A model generated the notes under the pieces. The model did not search any database and was not told the origin of the DNA. It saw only the letters and a program-made list of their open reading frames with translations. Source: Cytophagaceae bacterium (GTDB lineage Bacteria; Bacteroidota; Bacteroidia; Cytophagales; Cyclobacteriaceae). From it: a stretch of DNA of 64,000 nucleotides. The translations under genes and the position numbers were made by a program. The stretch spans positions 2,329,234 through 2,393,233 of the forward strand of contig CP030886.1 in assembly GCA_006969745.1 (NCBI GenBank), in the 5' to 3' direction. This document shows, in pieces, positions 1-8,944 of this stretch; positions within the stretch are counted from its first letter, which is position 1; each line of letters opens with the position of its first letter.

Positions 1-2075
1 ATCATGTACCAGCGAGTAGGATCCGCCCCGTACTGATCCAATGTTTCAAACGGATTGATAGCATTGCCCAGTCGCTTGGACATTTTGTTGCCATTCTTAT
101 CCAGCACGAGACCATTGGCAATTACGTTTTTGTAAGCCACACTATCATTGAGCAGCACAGCGATCGCATGCAGTGTAAAGAACCAACCACGAGTTTGATC
201 CACACCTTCGGCGATAAAGTCTGCGGGATAATTAGACTTATATGTTTCTTCGTTTTCGAATGGATAGTGCCATTGCGCGTATGGCATTGCTCCTGAGTCA
301 AACCAAACATCGATCAGGTCTGGCTCTCTCATCATCTTTTGTCCGGTATCGCTTACCAGAACAACATCATCTACATACGGTCTGTGAAGGTCAAAATCTT
401 CCGGAAGATCTGCACTCATGAATCCGGCCTCTGCAGCTTTGTGAACTTCATTCTGTAGTTCTTCGATACTGCCGATGCACTTCATTTCAGTGCGATCTTC
501 GGTTACCCAAATCGGAAGAGGTGTTCCCCAGAAACGTGATCGACTCAGGTTCCAATCCACCAGGTTTTCCAGCCAGTTTCCAAACCGTCCTGTTCCTGTA
601 GATTCAGGCTTCCAATTGATGGTTTTGTTTAGATCTACCAAGCGATCCTTGAGGGCTGTTGTTTTGATAAACCATGAATCAAGTGGGTAATAAAGCACAG
701 GCTTGTCCGTCCTCCAACAGTGTGGATAAGAATGGACATATTTTTCAACTTTAAAAGCTTTGTTGTCCTCCTTTAGTTTTATCGCTATTAGAACATCGGT
801 TGGTTTGAAGTCCGGATTGTTCCTTTCTTCATCGCTGTAGTATTCTTCCTTGACAAATTTTCCTGCAAAGTCCGTTACCTCTTCAACAAAACGACCCTGC
901 TTATCTACCAAGGGAACATCCTGTCCCTTTTCATCTTTTATCATCACAGAAGGGACCCCGGCTTGTTGAGTCACGCGAAAGTCATCTGCACCAAAAACAG
1001 AGGCTGTATGTACCACTCCGGTACCATCTTCCGTAGATACAAAATCACCCGGAATTACTCTAAAGGCGTTTTTCTCTAACTCATCGTTGGTTACGTATGG
1101 CATCAGTTGCTCATACTTTATTTCAAGAATATCTGTGCCCTTAAATTCTTGAGCAATCTCAAATGGGATTAATTTGTCGCCTTCTTTATAATCAGTAAGT
1201 GAAATATCCTTGGCTTTATGTGAAAAATACCTGCCTACTAAATCTTTAGCCAGAATTACAGAAATGGGTTCAAATGAGTATTGATTATAAGTTTTAACCT
1301 TAACGTAGGTTATTTTCTCACCTATAGCCAAAGCACAGTTGGAAGGAAGAGTCCACGGCGTGGTTGTCCATGCGATGATCCTAACGTCTTCAGCATCGTT
1401 TTCAAATAGAAAGGAAGAACGATCATTCTTCTTTACTTTGAATTGTGCAATGACGGAGGTGTCTTTTACGTCTCTATATGTTCCGGGCTGGTTTAGTTCG
1501 TGTGAACTTAACCCCGTACCTGCCGCAGGCGAGTACGGCTGAACTGTGTATCCCTTATATAGAAGGTCTTTTTCGTATAGTCTCTTCAGAAGGTTCCACA
1601 CAGACTCAATGTACTCCTTCTCAAAAGTGACATATGGATTATCAAGATCTACCCAGTATCCCATCTGTCGGGTAAGGTCGTCCCACTGGCTCTTGAATTT
1701 CATTACAGCTGCACGGCATTTGGCATTATAATCTTCTACCGAGATTTTTTTACCTATATCATCTTTGGTGATTCCAAGCTCTTTTTCAACCTGCAACTCT
1801 ACTGGCAACCCATGCGTGTCCCATCCACCTTTTCGCTTTACCTGAAATCCCTGAAGGGTTTTGTAACGGCAGAATATGTCTTTTACTGTTCTGGCCATCA
1901 CGTGGTGAATGCCAGGGGTTCCATTTGCAGATGGTGGCCCTTCATAAAAGGTGAAGGTATCCTTGCCTTCTCTTGTGCTTACCGATTGATCGAAAATGTT
2001 TTTGTCTTCCCAAAATTTCAGGATGTCTTTTGCAATTTCCGAATAGCTTACTTTTTTATATTCAGGATATTTCAC
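1..2075 (-). CDS. ileS: Isoleucine--tRNA ligase, N-terminal part (runs off left edge)
   Basis: Charges tRNA-Ile with isoleucine in the cytoplasm (class I aminoacyl-tRNA synthetase with an editing domain). The minus-strand frame is open from about 2075 to the window edge, giving roughly 690 of the usual ~1,050-1,150 residues. The HIGH-type motif lies near 1890-1930 (GPPSANGTPGIHH) and the KMSKR motif near 70-95 (GNKMSKRLG), so the anticodon-binding C-terminus is what is missing. The conserved QPYSPAAGTGLSSHELN segment is near 1495-1540. I chose a GTG start at 2075, giving (M)KYPEYKKVSYSEIAKDIL, which fits the family N-terminus; an in-frame stop lies just upstream. It follows the MMPL gene by about 20 bp on the same strand, so the two are probably co-transcribed. 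Confidence 0.95.
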   Translation of the reverse strand, partial: MKYPEYKKVSYSEIAKDILKFWEDKNIFDQSVSTREGKDTFTFYEGPPSANGTPGIHHVMARTVKDIFCRYKTLQGFQVKRKGGWDTHGLPVELQVEKELGITKDDIGKKISVEDYNAKCRAAVMKFKSQWDDLTRQMGYWVDLDNPYVTFEKEYIESVWNLLKRLYEKDLLYKGYTVQPYSPAAGTGLSSHELNQPGTYRDVKDTSVIAQFKVKKNDRSSFLFENDAEDVRIIAWTTTPWTLPSNCALAIGEKITYVKVKTYNQYSFEPISVILAKDLVGRYFSHKAKDISLTDYKEGDKLIPFEIAQEFKGTDILEIKYEQLMPYVTNDELEKNAFRVIPGDFVSTEDGTGVVHTASVFGADDFRVTQQAGVPSVMIKDEKGQDVPLVDKQGRFVEEVTDFAGKFVKEEYYSDEERNNPDFKPTDVLIAIKLKEDNKAFKVEKYVHSYPHCWRTDKPVLYYPLDSWFIKTTALKDRLVDLNKTINWKPESTGTGRFGNWLENLVDWNLSRSRFWGTPLPIWVTEDRTEMKCIGSIEELQNEVHKAAEAGFMSADLPEDFDLHRPYVDDVVLVSDTGQKMMREPDLIDVWFDSGAMPYAQWHYPFENEETYKSNYPADFIAEGVDQTRGWFFTLHAIAVLLNDSVAYKNVIANGLVLDKNGNKMSKRLGNAINPFETLDQYGADPTRWYM

Positions 2076-2095
2076 TGTCCGTAAAATCTTATTAA

Positions 2096-4480
2096 TTATT
2101 TCTTATTCTTTTCTGGTTCGTCATCATCGTCGATTCCTTCTGCCAATTCTGGAATATCCTCAATGAGTGGGTGCTTGGATTTATCGCGCTTCCCGCTATC
2201 AAATTGCAAGATCAGTGCTGGGAGTACCACTACGTTTGTAATCATTGCAAAAAACAATGTAATGGAGGTCAGTTTTCCAAGAGCGATGGTTCCCCCAAAC
2301 TCTGAAAGAACAAAAATGATGAACCCAAAAAACAGGATGATAGAGGTATAAATCATGCTTGATCCAGTTTCCCTGATACTTTTACTAATCGCTTTTGATA
2401 CATCAAATTTCATTGCAAAAAGCTCCTGGCGATACTTCGCAAGGAAATGAATTGAGTCATCCACAGATATTCCGAAGACAATACTAAATATCAGCGCAGT
2501 GCTTGGTTTAAGTGGAATACCAAAGAATCCCATAATTCCGGCTGTGATCAAAAGTGGAATGATATTGGGAATGATGGAGATGATGATCATTTTCAAATTC
2601 CTAAACAACAGTGCCATGATGAAAGCGATAATCACGAATGCGATCAGCATGGAGGTGAGTAGATTCTCAATAAGGAATTTGTTTCCTTTGATAAACATTA
2701 AGGTGGTACCTGTCACGTTGACGTCCATCTTGGAGTCCATAAATATGGAATCTATCTGCGGGGCAATCACTCCATTGACTAGCGAGTCTAGCTTGTTTGA
2801 TCCAATGTCAGCAATTTTTAATGATACCCTCACATACTGACCAGTAGAATCAATGAATGATTGAGACAAATCTTCTGTTTCTCCTTCACTCAAGAATCGC
2901 ATAATGAACGGCATTTCCCGATTACTCGGGAGCGAGTAAAACTCTTCGTTCTGGTTATAAAAGGCTTGCCGTGCAGCTTTTGCAAAGCTCACCACTGAGA
3001 TGGGTTGAGATATACCATCAATAGATGAGATGAAGCTCTCAAATTCATTGATCTTTCTCAGTTTGCGAAGATTCTGAACTCCTTTTTTAGCGCCGGTATC
3101 TATGATTACCTCGAGCGGCATGATTCCACTGAAGTTGCTTTCAAAAAACCTAAGATCTTTCTTTAACGGACTTTTTTCAGGGATATCATCTACCATATAA
3201 GATACAGCCTTGATCTTCGATAGTCCGACAGCTGAAACAGCAACCACGGCTATCGTCAGCATAAATATTGCCGGCTTCATTTTATGAACAGCTATATCTA
3301 TTTTCTTGATTACCCAATCGAGCATCTTAAACTTTAGATGCCTCAGGTGCTTTTGAGAGGGCGGCTTATAAAGTGAGAACACCCCAGGAATCAGAATGAT
3401 GCTCACAATAAAAGTGGCCATGATGTTGATTCCCGCAACAATTCCGAATTCTACCAGTACATTGATTTGAGTGGTCGCAAGCACAAAAAATCCAACAGCA
3501 GTGGTCAGGTTAGTAATGAACGTAACAACACCAATTTTTCGGATGATTCGGCTTAAAGCCTTCATCTGATCACCATGTTCGTTGAATTCATGATGATATC
3601 TATTCAGCATATACACGCTGTTTGGTATCCCAATTACCACGATGATTGGAGGAATAAGACCTGTAAGCAATGTTATTTTATATCCAAGTATGGCCAATGT
3701 CCCCATTACCCAGATTACCACCACTCCGATGATTATAAGTGGGAAAAATACTGCTTTGAAAGATCTGAAAAATAGAAATAAAATGATTCCGGTGACGATC
3801 AGAGAAAGCACCAAAAACATATTTAACTCAGCCTTTACCTTGCTAGTTGTAATAGATCTTGAGTAAGGTAGGCCTGCAAAGTGTACATCGATCCCCGAGT
3901 CTTCCTCAAACCGTTGTCCTTGATAAATAATGAAGTTGACTAGCTGATCTCGATTTTTCGAATTGAGAATATCTTTTTGGATGGTGATAAGCAAAAGTGT
4001 AGCTCCGTTGGAGTCATTAATAAGCTGGCCACTATAAAACTTTAAGCTTTTAGCTCCTGCCAGAAGGCTGTCCAGAGTTTTTTGATCTTCCGGAATCTCC
4101 TCGAAGACAGGCTTAAGTTCAAATGCTCTTTTTTGATTATTTCTCTCTAGTTTTTGAAGATTGGGTAAGCCCAACACATTCCGAATGCCTTCTTTGTCTT
4201 CAAGGGCGAATGTGAGTTCACTGAATTTTTTGAAATTTTCAAGCTCATATACACTGCTATCCTGGATGCCCAGCGCCATGATATTTCCATCTTCACCAAA
4301 GGTTTTTCTAAACTGGCGGAAGTAAACCATATCGGGGTCACTTTCCGGGACAATATTTGCAAGGTCATAGGACCATTTGATGTTCTGAGACTGGTATCCC
4401 ATAAACACTGTTACCAAGGCCAGGATGACCATAAGTGTAACGCGAAAACGGAGGATTGTATGAGCGAGTTTTGACCACAT
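2096..4480 (-). CDS. MMPL/RND-superfamily exporter (SSD-containing permease)
   Basis: A 794-residue inner-membrane protein with the two-fold RND layout: one TM segment (about 12-30), a large periplasmic loop (about 35-210), five TM segments (about 215-370), a second TM plus loop (about 395-620) and five more TM segments (about 620-765). The GISVDDSIHFLAKYR segment in the second half is typical of MMPL/patched-like sterol-sensing-domain exporters, which move lipids or hydrophobic compounds using the proton gradient. At ~800 residues it belongs to the short MMPL group rather than the ~1,050-residue AcrB type. No adaptor or outer-membrane channel gene is nearby, so the substrate cannot be guessed. 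The tail is charged and acidic. A good promoter lies just upstream and ileS follows in the same direction. Confidence 0.88.
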   Translation of the reverse strand: MWSKLAHTILRFRVTLMVILALVTVFMGYQSQNIKWSYDLANIVPESDPDMVYFRQFRKTFGEDGNIMALGIQDSSVYELENFKKFSELTFALEDKEGIRNVLGLPNLQKLERNNQKRAFELKPVFEEIPEDQKTLDSLLAGAKSLKFYSGQLINDSNGATLLLITIQKDILNSKNRDQLVNFIIYQGQRFEEDSGIDVHFAGLPYSRSITTSKVKAELNMFLVLSLIVTGIILFLFFRSFKAVFFPLIIIGVVVIWVMGTLAILGYKITLLTGLIPPIIVVIGIPNSVYMLNRYHHEFNEHGDQMKALSRIIRKIGVVTFITNLTTAVGFFVLATTQINVLVEFGIVAGINIMATFIVSIILIPGVFSLYKPPSQKHLRHLKFKMLDWVIKKIDIAVHKMKPAIFMLTIAVVAVSAVGLSKIKAVSYMVDDIPEKSPLKKDLRFFESNFSGIMPLEVIIDTGAKKGVQNLRKLRKINEFESFISSIDGISQPISVVSFAKAARQAFYNQNEEFYSLPSNREMPFIMRFLSEGETEDLSQSFIDSTGQYVRVSLKIADIGSNKLDSLVNGVIAPQIDSIFMDSKMDVNVTGTTLMFIKGNKFLIENLLTSMLIAFVIIAFIMALLFRNLKMIIISIIPNIIPLLITAGIMGFFGIPLKPSTALIFSIVFGISVDDSIHFLAKYRQELFAMKFDVSKAISKSIRETGSSMIYTSIILFFGFIIFVLSEFGGTIALGKLTSITLFFAMITNVVVLPALILQFDSGKRDKSKHPLIEDIPELAEGIDDDDEPEKNKK

Positions 4481-4494
4481 AATTAAATAGTGCG

Positions 4495-4524
4495 CAAAGG
4501 TAATGAGATCAGGCTTAGAGGCAA
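4495..4524 (-). promoter_or_regulatory. Promoter of the MMPL-ileS unit
   Basis: On the minus strand a -7 element TACCTTTG (4495-4502) is preceded by a TTG -33 element (4522-4524) with a 19-bp spacer, matching the Bacteroidota sigma-ABfr consensus. The predicted start of transcription is near 4488, a few bases before the ATG at 4480. Confidence 0.6.
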
Positions 4525-4657
4525 GATTTTCAGGGGTTTATGAAGCATGATTGATCTATAGAACACGAAATGTCTGCATTATTGAGAGTGCCGGGGATTC
4601 AAATAGCTTTTTTTTAGAATATGTGAGTACATTTATTCTGGAAATAATTGTTCAGCT

Positions 4658-5023
4658 ATGGCTAAAATCAGAATCAAATCAGTTCAATGCACCACTCCGG
4701 ATGAGATTGATAAGGATGAAATGTACCTAAAAAAAGACGGCCATAAAATATGGCCGGAAGGCGAACTTTATCATAGAGTTGATACCGGTGATGTGGAGCA
4801 TGTAAATCTAGACCTTGAGGTAGAGGAAGGGTGGAACGAGATTGAAGTTTGGGACTATGATTTTGTAACCTTAAATGATAAACTAGGTGTTTTCAAATTC
4901 AAAGTAGATGATAACCCCGGAAAGTATTCAACTACCATGACAGTGCTGGAACGAGACAGTACGGCTAGTTACATGCTTTTTTGGGAAATACTTTATCCCG
5001 ATGGTAAGTCGGTGGATGACTAA
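4658..5023 (+). CDS. Small C2-like beta-sandwich protein, function unknown
   Basis: A 121-residue soluble protein with no signal peptide or TM segment. The segment NEIEVWDYDFVTLNDKLGVF (about 68-87) has the spacing of the hallmark strand and acidic loop of C2 domains (hydrophobic-x-V-x-D-x-D, then a DxLG-type turn), and the N-terminus (MAKIRIKSVQC) looks like the first C2 strand. C2 domains often bind calcium, lipids or proteins; whether the acidic residues here bind calcium is untested. The gene is preceded by a 177-bp spacer divergent from the MMPL gene. Its stop codon overlaps that of dgt by 4 bp on the opposite strand (5020-5023), a tail-to-tail arrangement with no room for a separate terminator. 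The C2 assignment is by eye. Confidence 0.7.
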   Translation: MAKIRIKSVQCTTPDEIDKDEMYLKKDGHKIWPEGELYHRVDTGDVEHVNLDLEVEEGWNEIEVWDYDFVTLNDKLGVFKFKVDDNPGKYSTTMTVLERDSTASYMLFWEILYPDGKSVDD

Positions 5024-6351
5024 ACAGGGAGCCGATATCCTTTGATGGTTTTGTACAGCCTAACTGCGTGTGAGTCTGTCAGGCCACTGATAAAGTCTAT
5101 TACGATTTGCAAAGCTTCATAAACTGATTCAACACCTTTAAGCCCAACTTCATATTCTTCAGGGATCAAACGTAAGATTGACTTATGTTTTGGGAGCGGA
5201 TTGCCAAACTGGTTGGCATAGACGGAGGTTGCAAATGCCTCAATCAAATTGTCAATAACTTCATAACCACCGGCCTCTTTCTCTAATACCAGCTTTGATC
5301 GATAGATCTTTTCAATTGACAATTCGATTATTTTTTTCATAGCTGGAGCAGAAGGTATCAAACTGGTCAAATCTTTATCAAAACTACCATCCAACATGGC
5401 GGGCTCATTTGCTATGAATTCATCTGAACATTCCTGGATCAATTGACCGATTGCCATCGCTCTTAATGTGCCTAATCGTTCGTTTTGAGATTCGATCTTT
5501 TGCACCTTTTCCTCAGAATAAGAATCACCTATTATCTCTGCAAGCAAGCCCTTTACCTGCTCAAATGGCACCAATCCTAACCTGCAGCCATCCTCTAGGT
5601 CTATTATATGGTAGCAGATATCATCGGCAGCTTCTACTAGAAATGCCAATGGATGCCTGGACCACTTGGAGGTACCTAGTGACACCAGTCCCATCTCCTT
5701 GGCCATTTCAGCAAATAGATTAGCATTGCATTGATAGTAGCCAAATTTCTTTTGACTCTTTCTTCCTTTTTCTTTTTCAGTGGAAGATGAGAGAGGATAC
5801 TTGGTGAAAGCCCCAAGTGTGGCATAAGTCAACTTTAAACCTCCATTTCCCTTACTGTTTAGAATTCGAAGACCTTGGGAGTTACCTTCAAAAGTAGTCA
5901 GGTCTTTCCATTCTTTTTCAGAGACTTTTTCTTGGAATAATTGCCCTTTCGGATTGGTCAAAAAAAACGACGAGATGCTGTCTTCACCAGAATGGCCAAA
6001 TGGAGGATTACCTAAATCATGGGCAAGACATGCTGCTCCTACTATGCCGCCAAAATCGTGGATCGTGTAACCAGCCTTTGCTAGTTCAGGATACTTTTCC
6101 AATAAAAATGTACCCACATTTTTTGCGAGAGATCGGCCAACCACTGAGACCTCCAAGCTGTGCGTCAGCCGAGTGTGTACAAAGTCATCTTCTGGCAGGG
6201 GAAATACTTGGGTTTTGTCTTGCAGTTTCCTAAATGGATGTGAAAATATGATTCGATCAAAGTCTTGCTCAAACCGACTTCTTGTTTGATCGTGAGCAAC
6301 ACTGTTAGTTTCTCCCGGTCGCTTATGCGAAAGTAATTGAAGCCAGTTCAT
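5020..6351 (-). CDS. dgt: Deoxyguanosinetriphosphate triphosphohydrolase (dGTPase)
   Basis: Hydrolyses dGTP (and in related enzymes other dNTPs) to the nucleoside and tripolyphosphate, tuning dNTP pools. The 443-residue protein has the HD-superfamily metal site: HTRLTHSLE with His64, then LAHDLGNPPFGHSGED with the His111-Asp112 pair. The N-terminal RSRFEQDFDRIIFSHPFRKLQ block is a dGTPase signature. The length matches the family. The start ATG at 6351 gives MNWLQLLSHKRPGE. It lies 9 bp downstream of the MtfA-like gene on the same strand and probably shares its transcript. Confidence 0.93.
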   Translation of the reverse strand: MNWLQLLSHKRPGETNSVAHDQTRSRFEQDFDRIIFSHPFRKLQDKTQVFPLPEDDFVHTRLTHSLEVSVVGRSLAKNVGTFLLEKYPELAKAGYTIHDFGGIVGAACLAHDLGNPPFGHSGEDSISSFFLTNPKGQLFQEKVSEKEWKDLTTFEGNSQGLRILNSKGNGGLKLTYATLGAFTKYPLSSSTEKEKGRKSQKKFGYYQCNANLFAEMAKEMGLVSLGTSKWSRHPLAFLVEAADDICYHIIDLEDGCRLGLVPFEQVKGLLAEIIGDSYSEEKVQKIESQNERLGTLRAMAIGQLIQECSDEFIANEPAMLDGSFDKDLTSLIPSAPAMKKIIELSIEKIYRSKLVLEKEAGGYEVIDNLIEAFATSVYANQFGNPLPKHKSILRLIPEEYEVGLKGVESVYEALQIVIDFISGLTDSHAVRLYKTIKGYRLPV

Positions 6352-6360
6352 AGCGAAAAA

Positions 6361-7128
6361 TTAGTTTTTTTCCAGCAATACTGGATCTTGTTTGAGTAGC
6401 TGACTAAGCGTGAGGTACGTTTTAGGATGTCTTTCTTTAAACTCAAGCGGTCGTTCAAAAAAGTTTTCCACTGCTACTGCAAAGAACTCCTCATTGTTTA
6501 CCGAGCCATATTTTCGAAAAAAAGACTCCGTTCCATTGATGATTTCGCTCATTGTGCGTTTAGCTCTTGCCTCCCATTGTTCCAATATTTCATGGTCGAG
6601 AAAATTGTATTCCTCATTCATAATTCTGTTTTCCAAACGCAACGCGTGCGCCATTTCATGCAGTCCAAGATTTCTTCCGTCTGGCTTTAAATAGCCTTCC
6701 ACAAAGTGCTTCCATGAAAGAACTATGGTTTTGGCTCGGGGATTTACTTCTCCTTTGTGATGCTGTTGGTTAGCCTGGCTAAAAAAAGTTTCCGGATAAA
6801 CCAATATGTACCTGAACCAACTTAAATGAACTTTCGGGAACCCAAATGTGAGCTGTATTGCTGCAGCAGAAATCAGCACCTTCATCTCCCATGTGACCTG
6901 ATCCATCTCTCTTGGGATGAATTTTTTTGAGCTTATAAAAAATGCCACTCTACGCTCAAATGTTTGCTTGGATTTTAATGGAAGCTTTTGATAAAACTCA
7001 AAGTTTTTTTCTAAGAAATCTTTGTGCTTGGCACTTAAGTAGAATGCAGGAAATATACTTCCAGTCTGGTGATAGCGCACCACCCATCTGGCGATAAAAG
7101 GGATTAAAAATAAGAGTAGATATTTCAA
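6361..7128 (-). CDS. mtfA: MtfA-family zinc peptidase (M90)
   Basis: A 255-residue protein with one N-terminal TM or signal-anchor segment (MKYLLLFLIPFIARWVV) followed by a domain carrying the zincin motif HEMAH (His157-Glu158-x-x-His161) and a downstream Glu-rich helix (NEEFFAVAVENFF), the layout of M90 MtfA peptidases. E. coli MtfA is cytosolic and interacts with the Mlc repressor; Bacteroidota members carry a membrane anchor and their role is not known to me. The start is a TTG one base after the glyS stop codon (7130), implying coupling to glyS. No better ATG exists near the N-terminus. Confidence 0.85.
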   Translation of the reverse strand: MKYLLLFLIPFIARWVVRYHQTGSIFPAFYLSAKHKDFLEKNFEFYQKLPLKSKQTFERRVAFFISSKKFIPREMDQVTWEMKVLISAAAIQLTFGFPKVHLSWFRYILVYPETFFSQANQQHHKGEVNPRAKTIVLSWKHFVEGYLKPDGRNLGLHEMAHALRLENRIMNEEYNFLDHEILEQWEARAKRTMSEIINGTESFFRKYGSVNNEEFFAVAVENFFERPLEFKERHPKTYLTLSQLLKQDPVLLEKN

Positions 7129-7129
7129 A

Positions 7130-8677
7130 TCACATATTTTTCAATAGATGCTTCATATCCACCTTATCGTGTAATTTCTGAATCAACTCTGATACGGAAA
7201 CCCGCTCTTGGCTCATGCTGTCACGCTCTCTAATGGTAACGGTGTTGTCTTTCAATGTTTGATGATCAATGGTCACACAATAAGGAGTTCCAATGGCATC
7301 TTGTCTTCTATACCTTCTTCCAATGGCATCTTTTACATCGTATTGGAAAGAAAAATCGTATCGGATTTCGTTTAGAATTTCTTCTGCTTTTTCCGGAAGA
7401 CCATCTTTGTTGACAAGCGGAAGTATGGCCACTTTATTTGGAGTCAGTGCCGGAGGTATTCGAAGCACTGTTCGTTCGCTTCCGTCTTCTAGTTTTTCTT
7501 CGGTATAAGCAGCAGACATAATTGCAAGAAACATTCTATCAAGCCCAATGGAGGTTTCCACCACATAAGGCACATAGCTTTCGTTGGTGTTTTGATCAAA
7601 GAATTGAAGTTTTTTGCCAGAATGTTCTTCATGAGCTTTAAGATCAAAGTCCGTTCTTGAGTGAATCCCTTCAAGCTCTTTAAATCCCATTGGAAAGTTG
7701 AATTCAATATCTGCGGCTGCATTTGCATAGTGAGCCAAGTTGATGTGATCATGGAATCGATAGTTTTCTTCTCCTAAGCCAAGAGCTTTATGCCAGTTTA
7801 TCCTTTTTTGTTTCCAGTGCTCATACCACTCCATTTCTGATCCTGGCTTAACAAAATATTGCATTTCCATTTGCTCAAATTCGCGCATACGGAAAATGAA
7901 TTGGCGCGCAATTATTTCGTTTCGGAAAGCTTTGCCAATTTGAGCGATCCCGAAAGGAGGTTTCATTCGGGCAGTTTTTTGTACATTCAAATAGTTGACG
8001 AAAATACCCTGTGCAGTTTCCGGGCGTAGATAAATTTTATCCGCACCATCAGCGAGTGAGCCCATCTCAGTAGAAAACATCAAATTAAACTGACGAACAT
8101 CCGTCCAGTTTTTTGAGCCGGAAACAGGATCAGCAATTTCCAGCTCCTCAATCAATGCCTTCACATCCACCAGATCTCCTGCGCTTAGCGCATTTCCTAA
8201 ACGATCTTCAATGGATTTTATCTTCTCCTTATAACCAACAACTCTGGGATTGGTAGAAACAAATTGTTCTTCATCAAATGAATCGCCGAAACGTTTAGCA
8301 GCTTTAGTAACTTCTTTGTTGATCTTTCCTTCAATTTTGGCAATGTATTCCTCTACCAATACATCTGCTCGATATCTTTTCTTAGAGTCTTTATTGTCAA
8401 TCAATGGATCATTAAAGGCGTCTACATGTCCGGATGCTTTCCATGTAGTTGGATGCATGAAAATTGCAGCATCTATACCAACAATATTTTCATGCATGCG
8501 CACCATGGCTTGCCACCAATACTCTTTGATGTTGTTTTTTAGTTCTGATCCGTTAGGACCATAATCATATGTGGCTCCAAGACCGTCATAAATGTCACTG
8601 GATGGATATATAAATCCGTATTCCTTGCAATGTGAAACAATGTTTTTAAGTGATCCTCCGTCAGGTGTATTGCTCAT
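7130..8677 (-). CDS. glyS: Glycine--tRNA ligase (single-chain, homodimeric type)
   Basis: Attaches glycine to tRNA-Gly. The 515-residue protein is the homodimeric class II type, not the alpha2-beta2 GlyQ/GlyS type. Visible features are the N-terminal IVSHCKEYGFIYPSSDIYDG block, class II motif 2 (FRNEIIARQFIFRMREFEQ), motif 3 (ETSIGLDRMFLAIM) and a C-terminal anticodon-binding domain (VAILPLVNKDGLPEKAEEI onward). I placed the start at the ATG at 8677 (MSNTPDGGSLKN) rather than at an in-frame TTG 9 bp upstream. Likely first gene of glyS-mtfA-dgt. Confidence 0.95.
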   Translation of the reverse strand: MSNTPDGGSLKNIVSHCKEYGFIYPSSDIYDGLGATYDYGPNGSELKNNIKEYWWQAMVRMHENIVGIDAAIFMHPTTWKASGHVDAFNDPLIDNKDSKKRYRADVLVEEYIAKIEGKINKEVTKAAKRFGDSFDEEQFVSTNPRVVGYKEKIKSIEDRLGNALSAGDLVDVKALIEELEIADPVSGSKNWTDVRQFNLMFSTEMGSLADGADKIYLRPETAQGIFVNYLNVQKTARMKPPFGIAQIGKAFRNEIIARQFIFRMREFEQMEMQYFVKPGSEMEWYEHWKQKRINWHKALGLGEENYRFHDHINLAHYANAAADIEFNFPMGFKELEGIHSRTDFDLKAHEEHSGKKLQFFDQNTNESYVPYVVETSIGLDRMFLAIMSAAYTEEKLEDGSERTVLRIPPALTPNKVAILPLVNKDGLPEKAEEILNEIRYDFSFQYDVKDAIGRRYRRQDAIGTPYCVTIDHQTLKDNTVTIRERDSMSQERVSVSELIQKLHDKVDMKHLLKNM

Positions 8678-8791
8678 AGCCCGCAAAGATATGTTTAGCT
8701 GTTTTCTTTTGCCTTTGCAGACTCAAGTTTTTGTTATTATCAAAATGAATTGAAGTTTACTTAAGCCTTTTGCGAGAACCTATAAAGGGTA

Positions 8792-8944
8792 ATGGCATCA
8801 AGGATTCTCAGGTGTTTCATTCTTCTGATTGCTTCACAGTTCTTCCTGCTCTTTCTTAATAGTTTCGAATATTCTCTGCTTTATGTAAATCGGTTATTAT
8901 TTTACGAACCATCGGATAACAGAGTAAATGGAAACTGTACCTAA
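8792..8944 (+). CDS. Possible 50-residue leader ORF upstream of the SulP gene
   Basis: An ATG-started frame of 50 codons with one strongly hydrophobic stretch (LRCFILLIASQFFLLFLNSF) sits in the spacer before the SulP gene and overlaps its first 17 bases in another frame. It could be a small membrane peptide, a translated leader that couples to the transporter, or a chance frame. It has no recognisable family. The rest of the 8678-8927 spacer contains no other feature I can support. Confidence 0.25.
   Translation: MASRILRCFILLIASQFFLLFLNSFEYSLLYVNRLLFYEPSDNRVNGNCT

Noticed and set aside
1519..1543. GC-rich palindrome (CCTGCCGCAGG core) in ileS resembling the insert in the tRNA-Leu fragment
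   Set aside because: In frame it encodes the conserved SPAAGTG segment of IleS with no extra residues, so it is ordinary coding sequence and not an inserted repeat.
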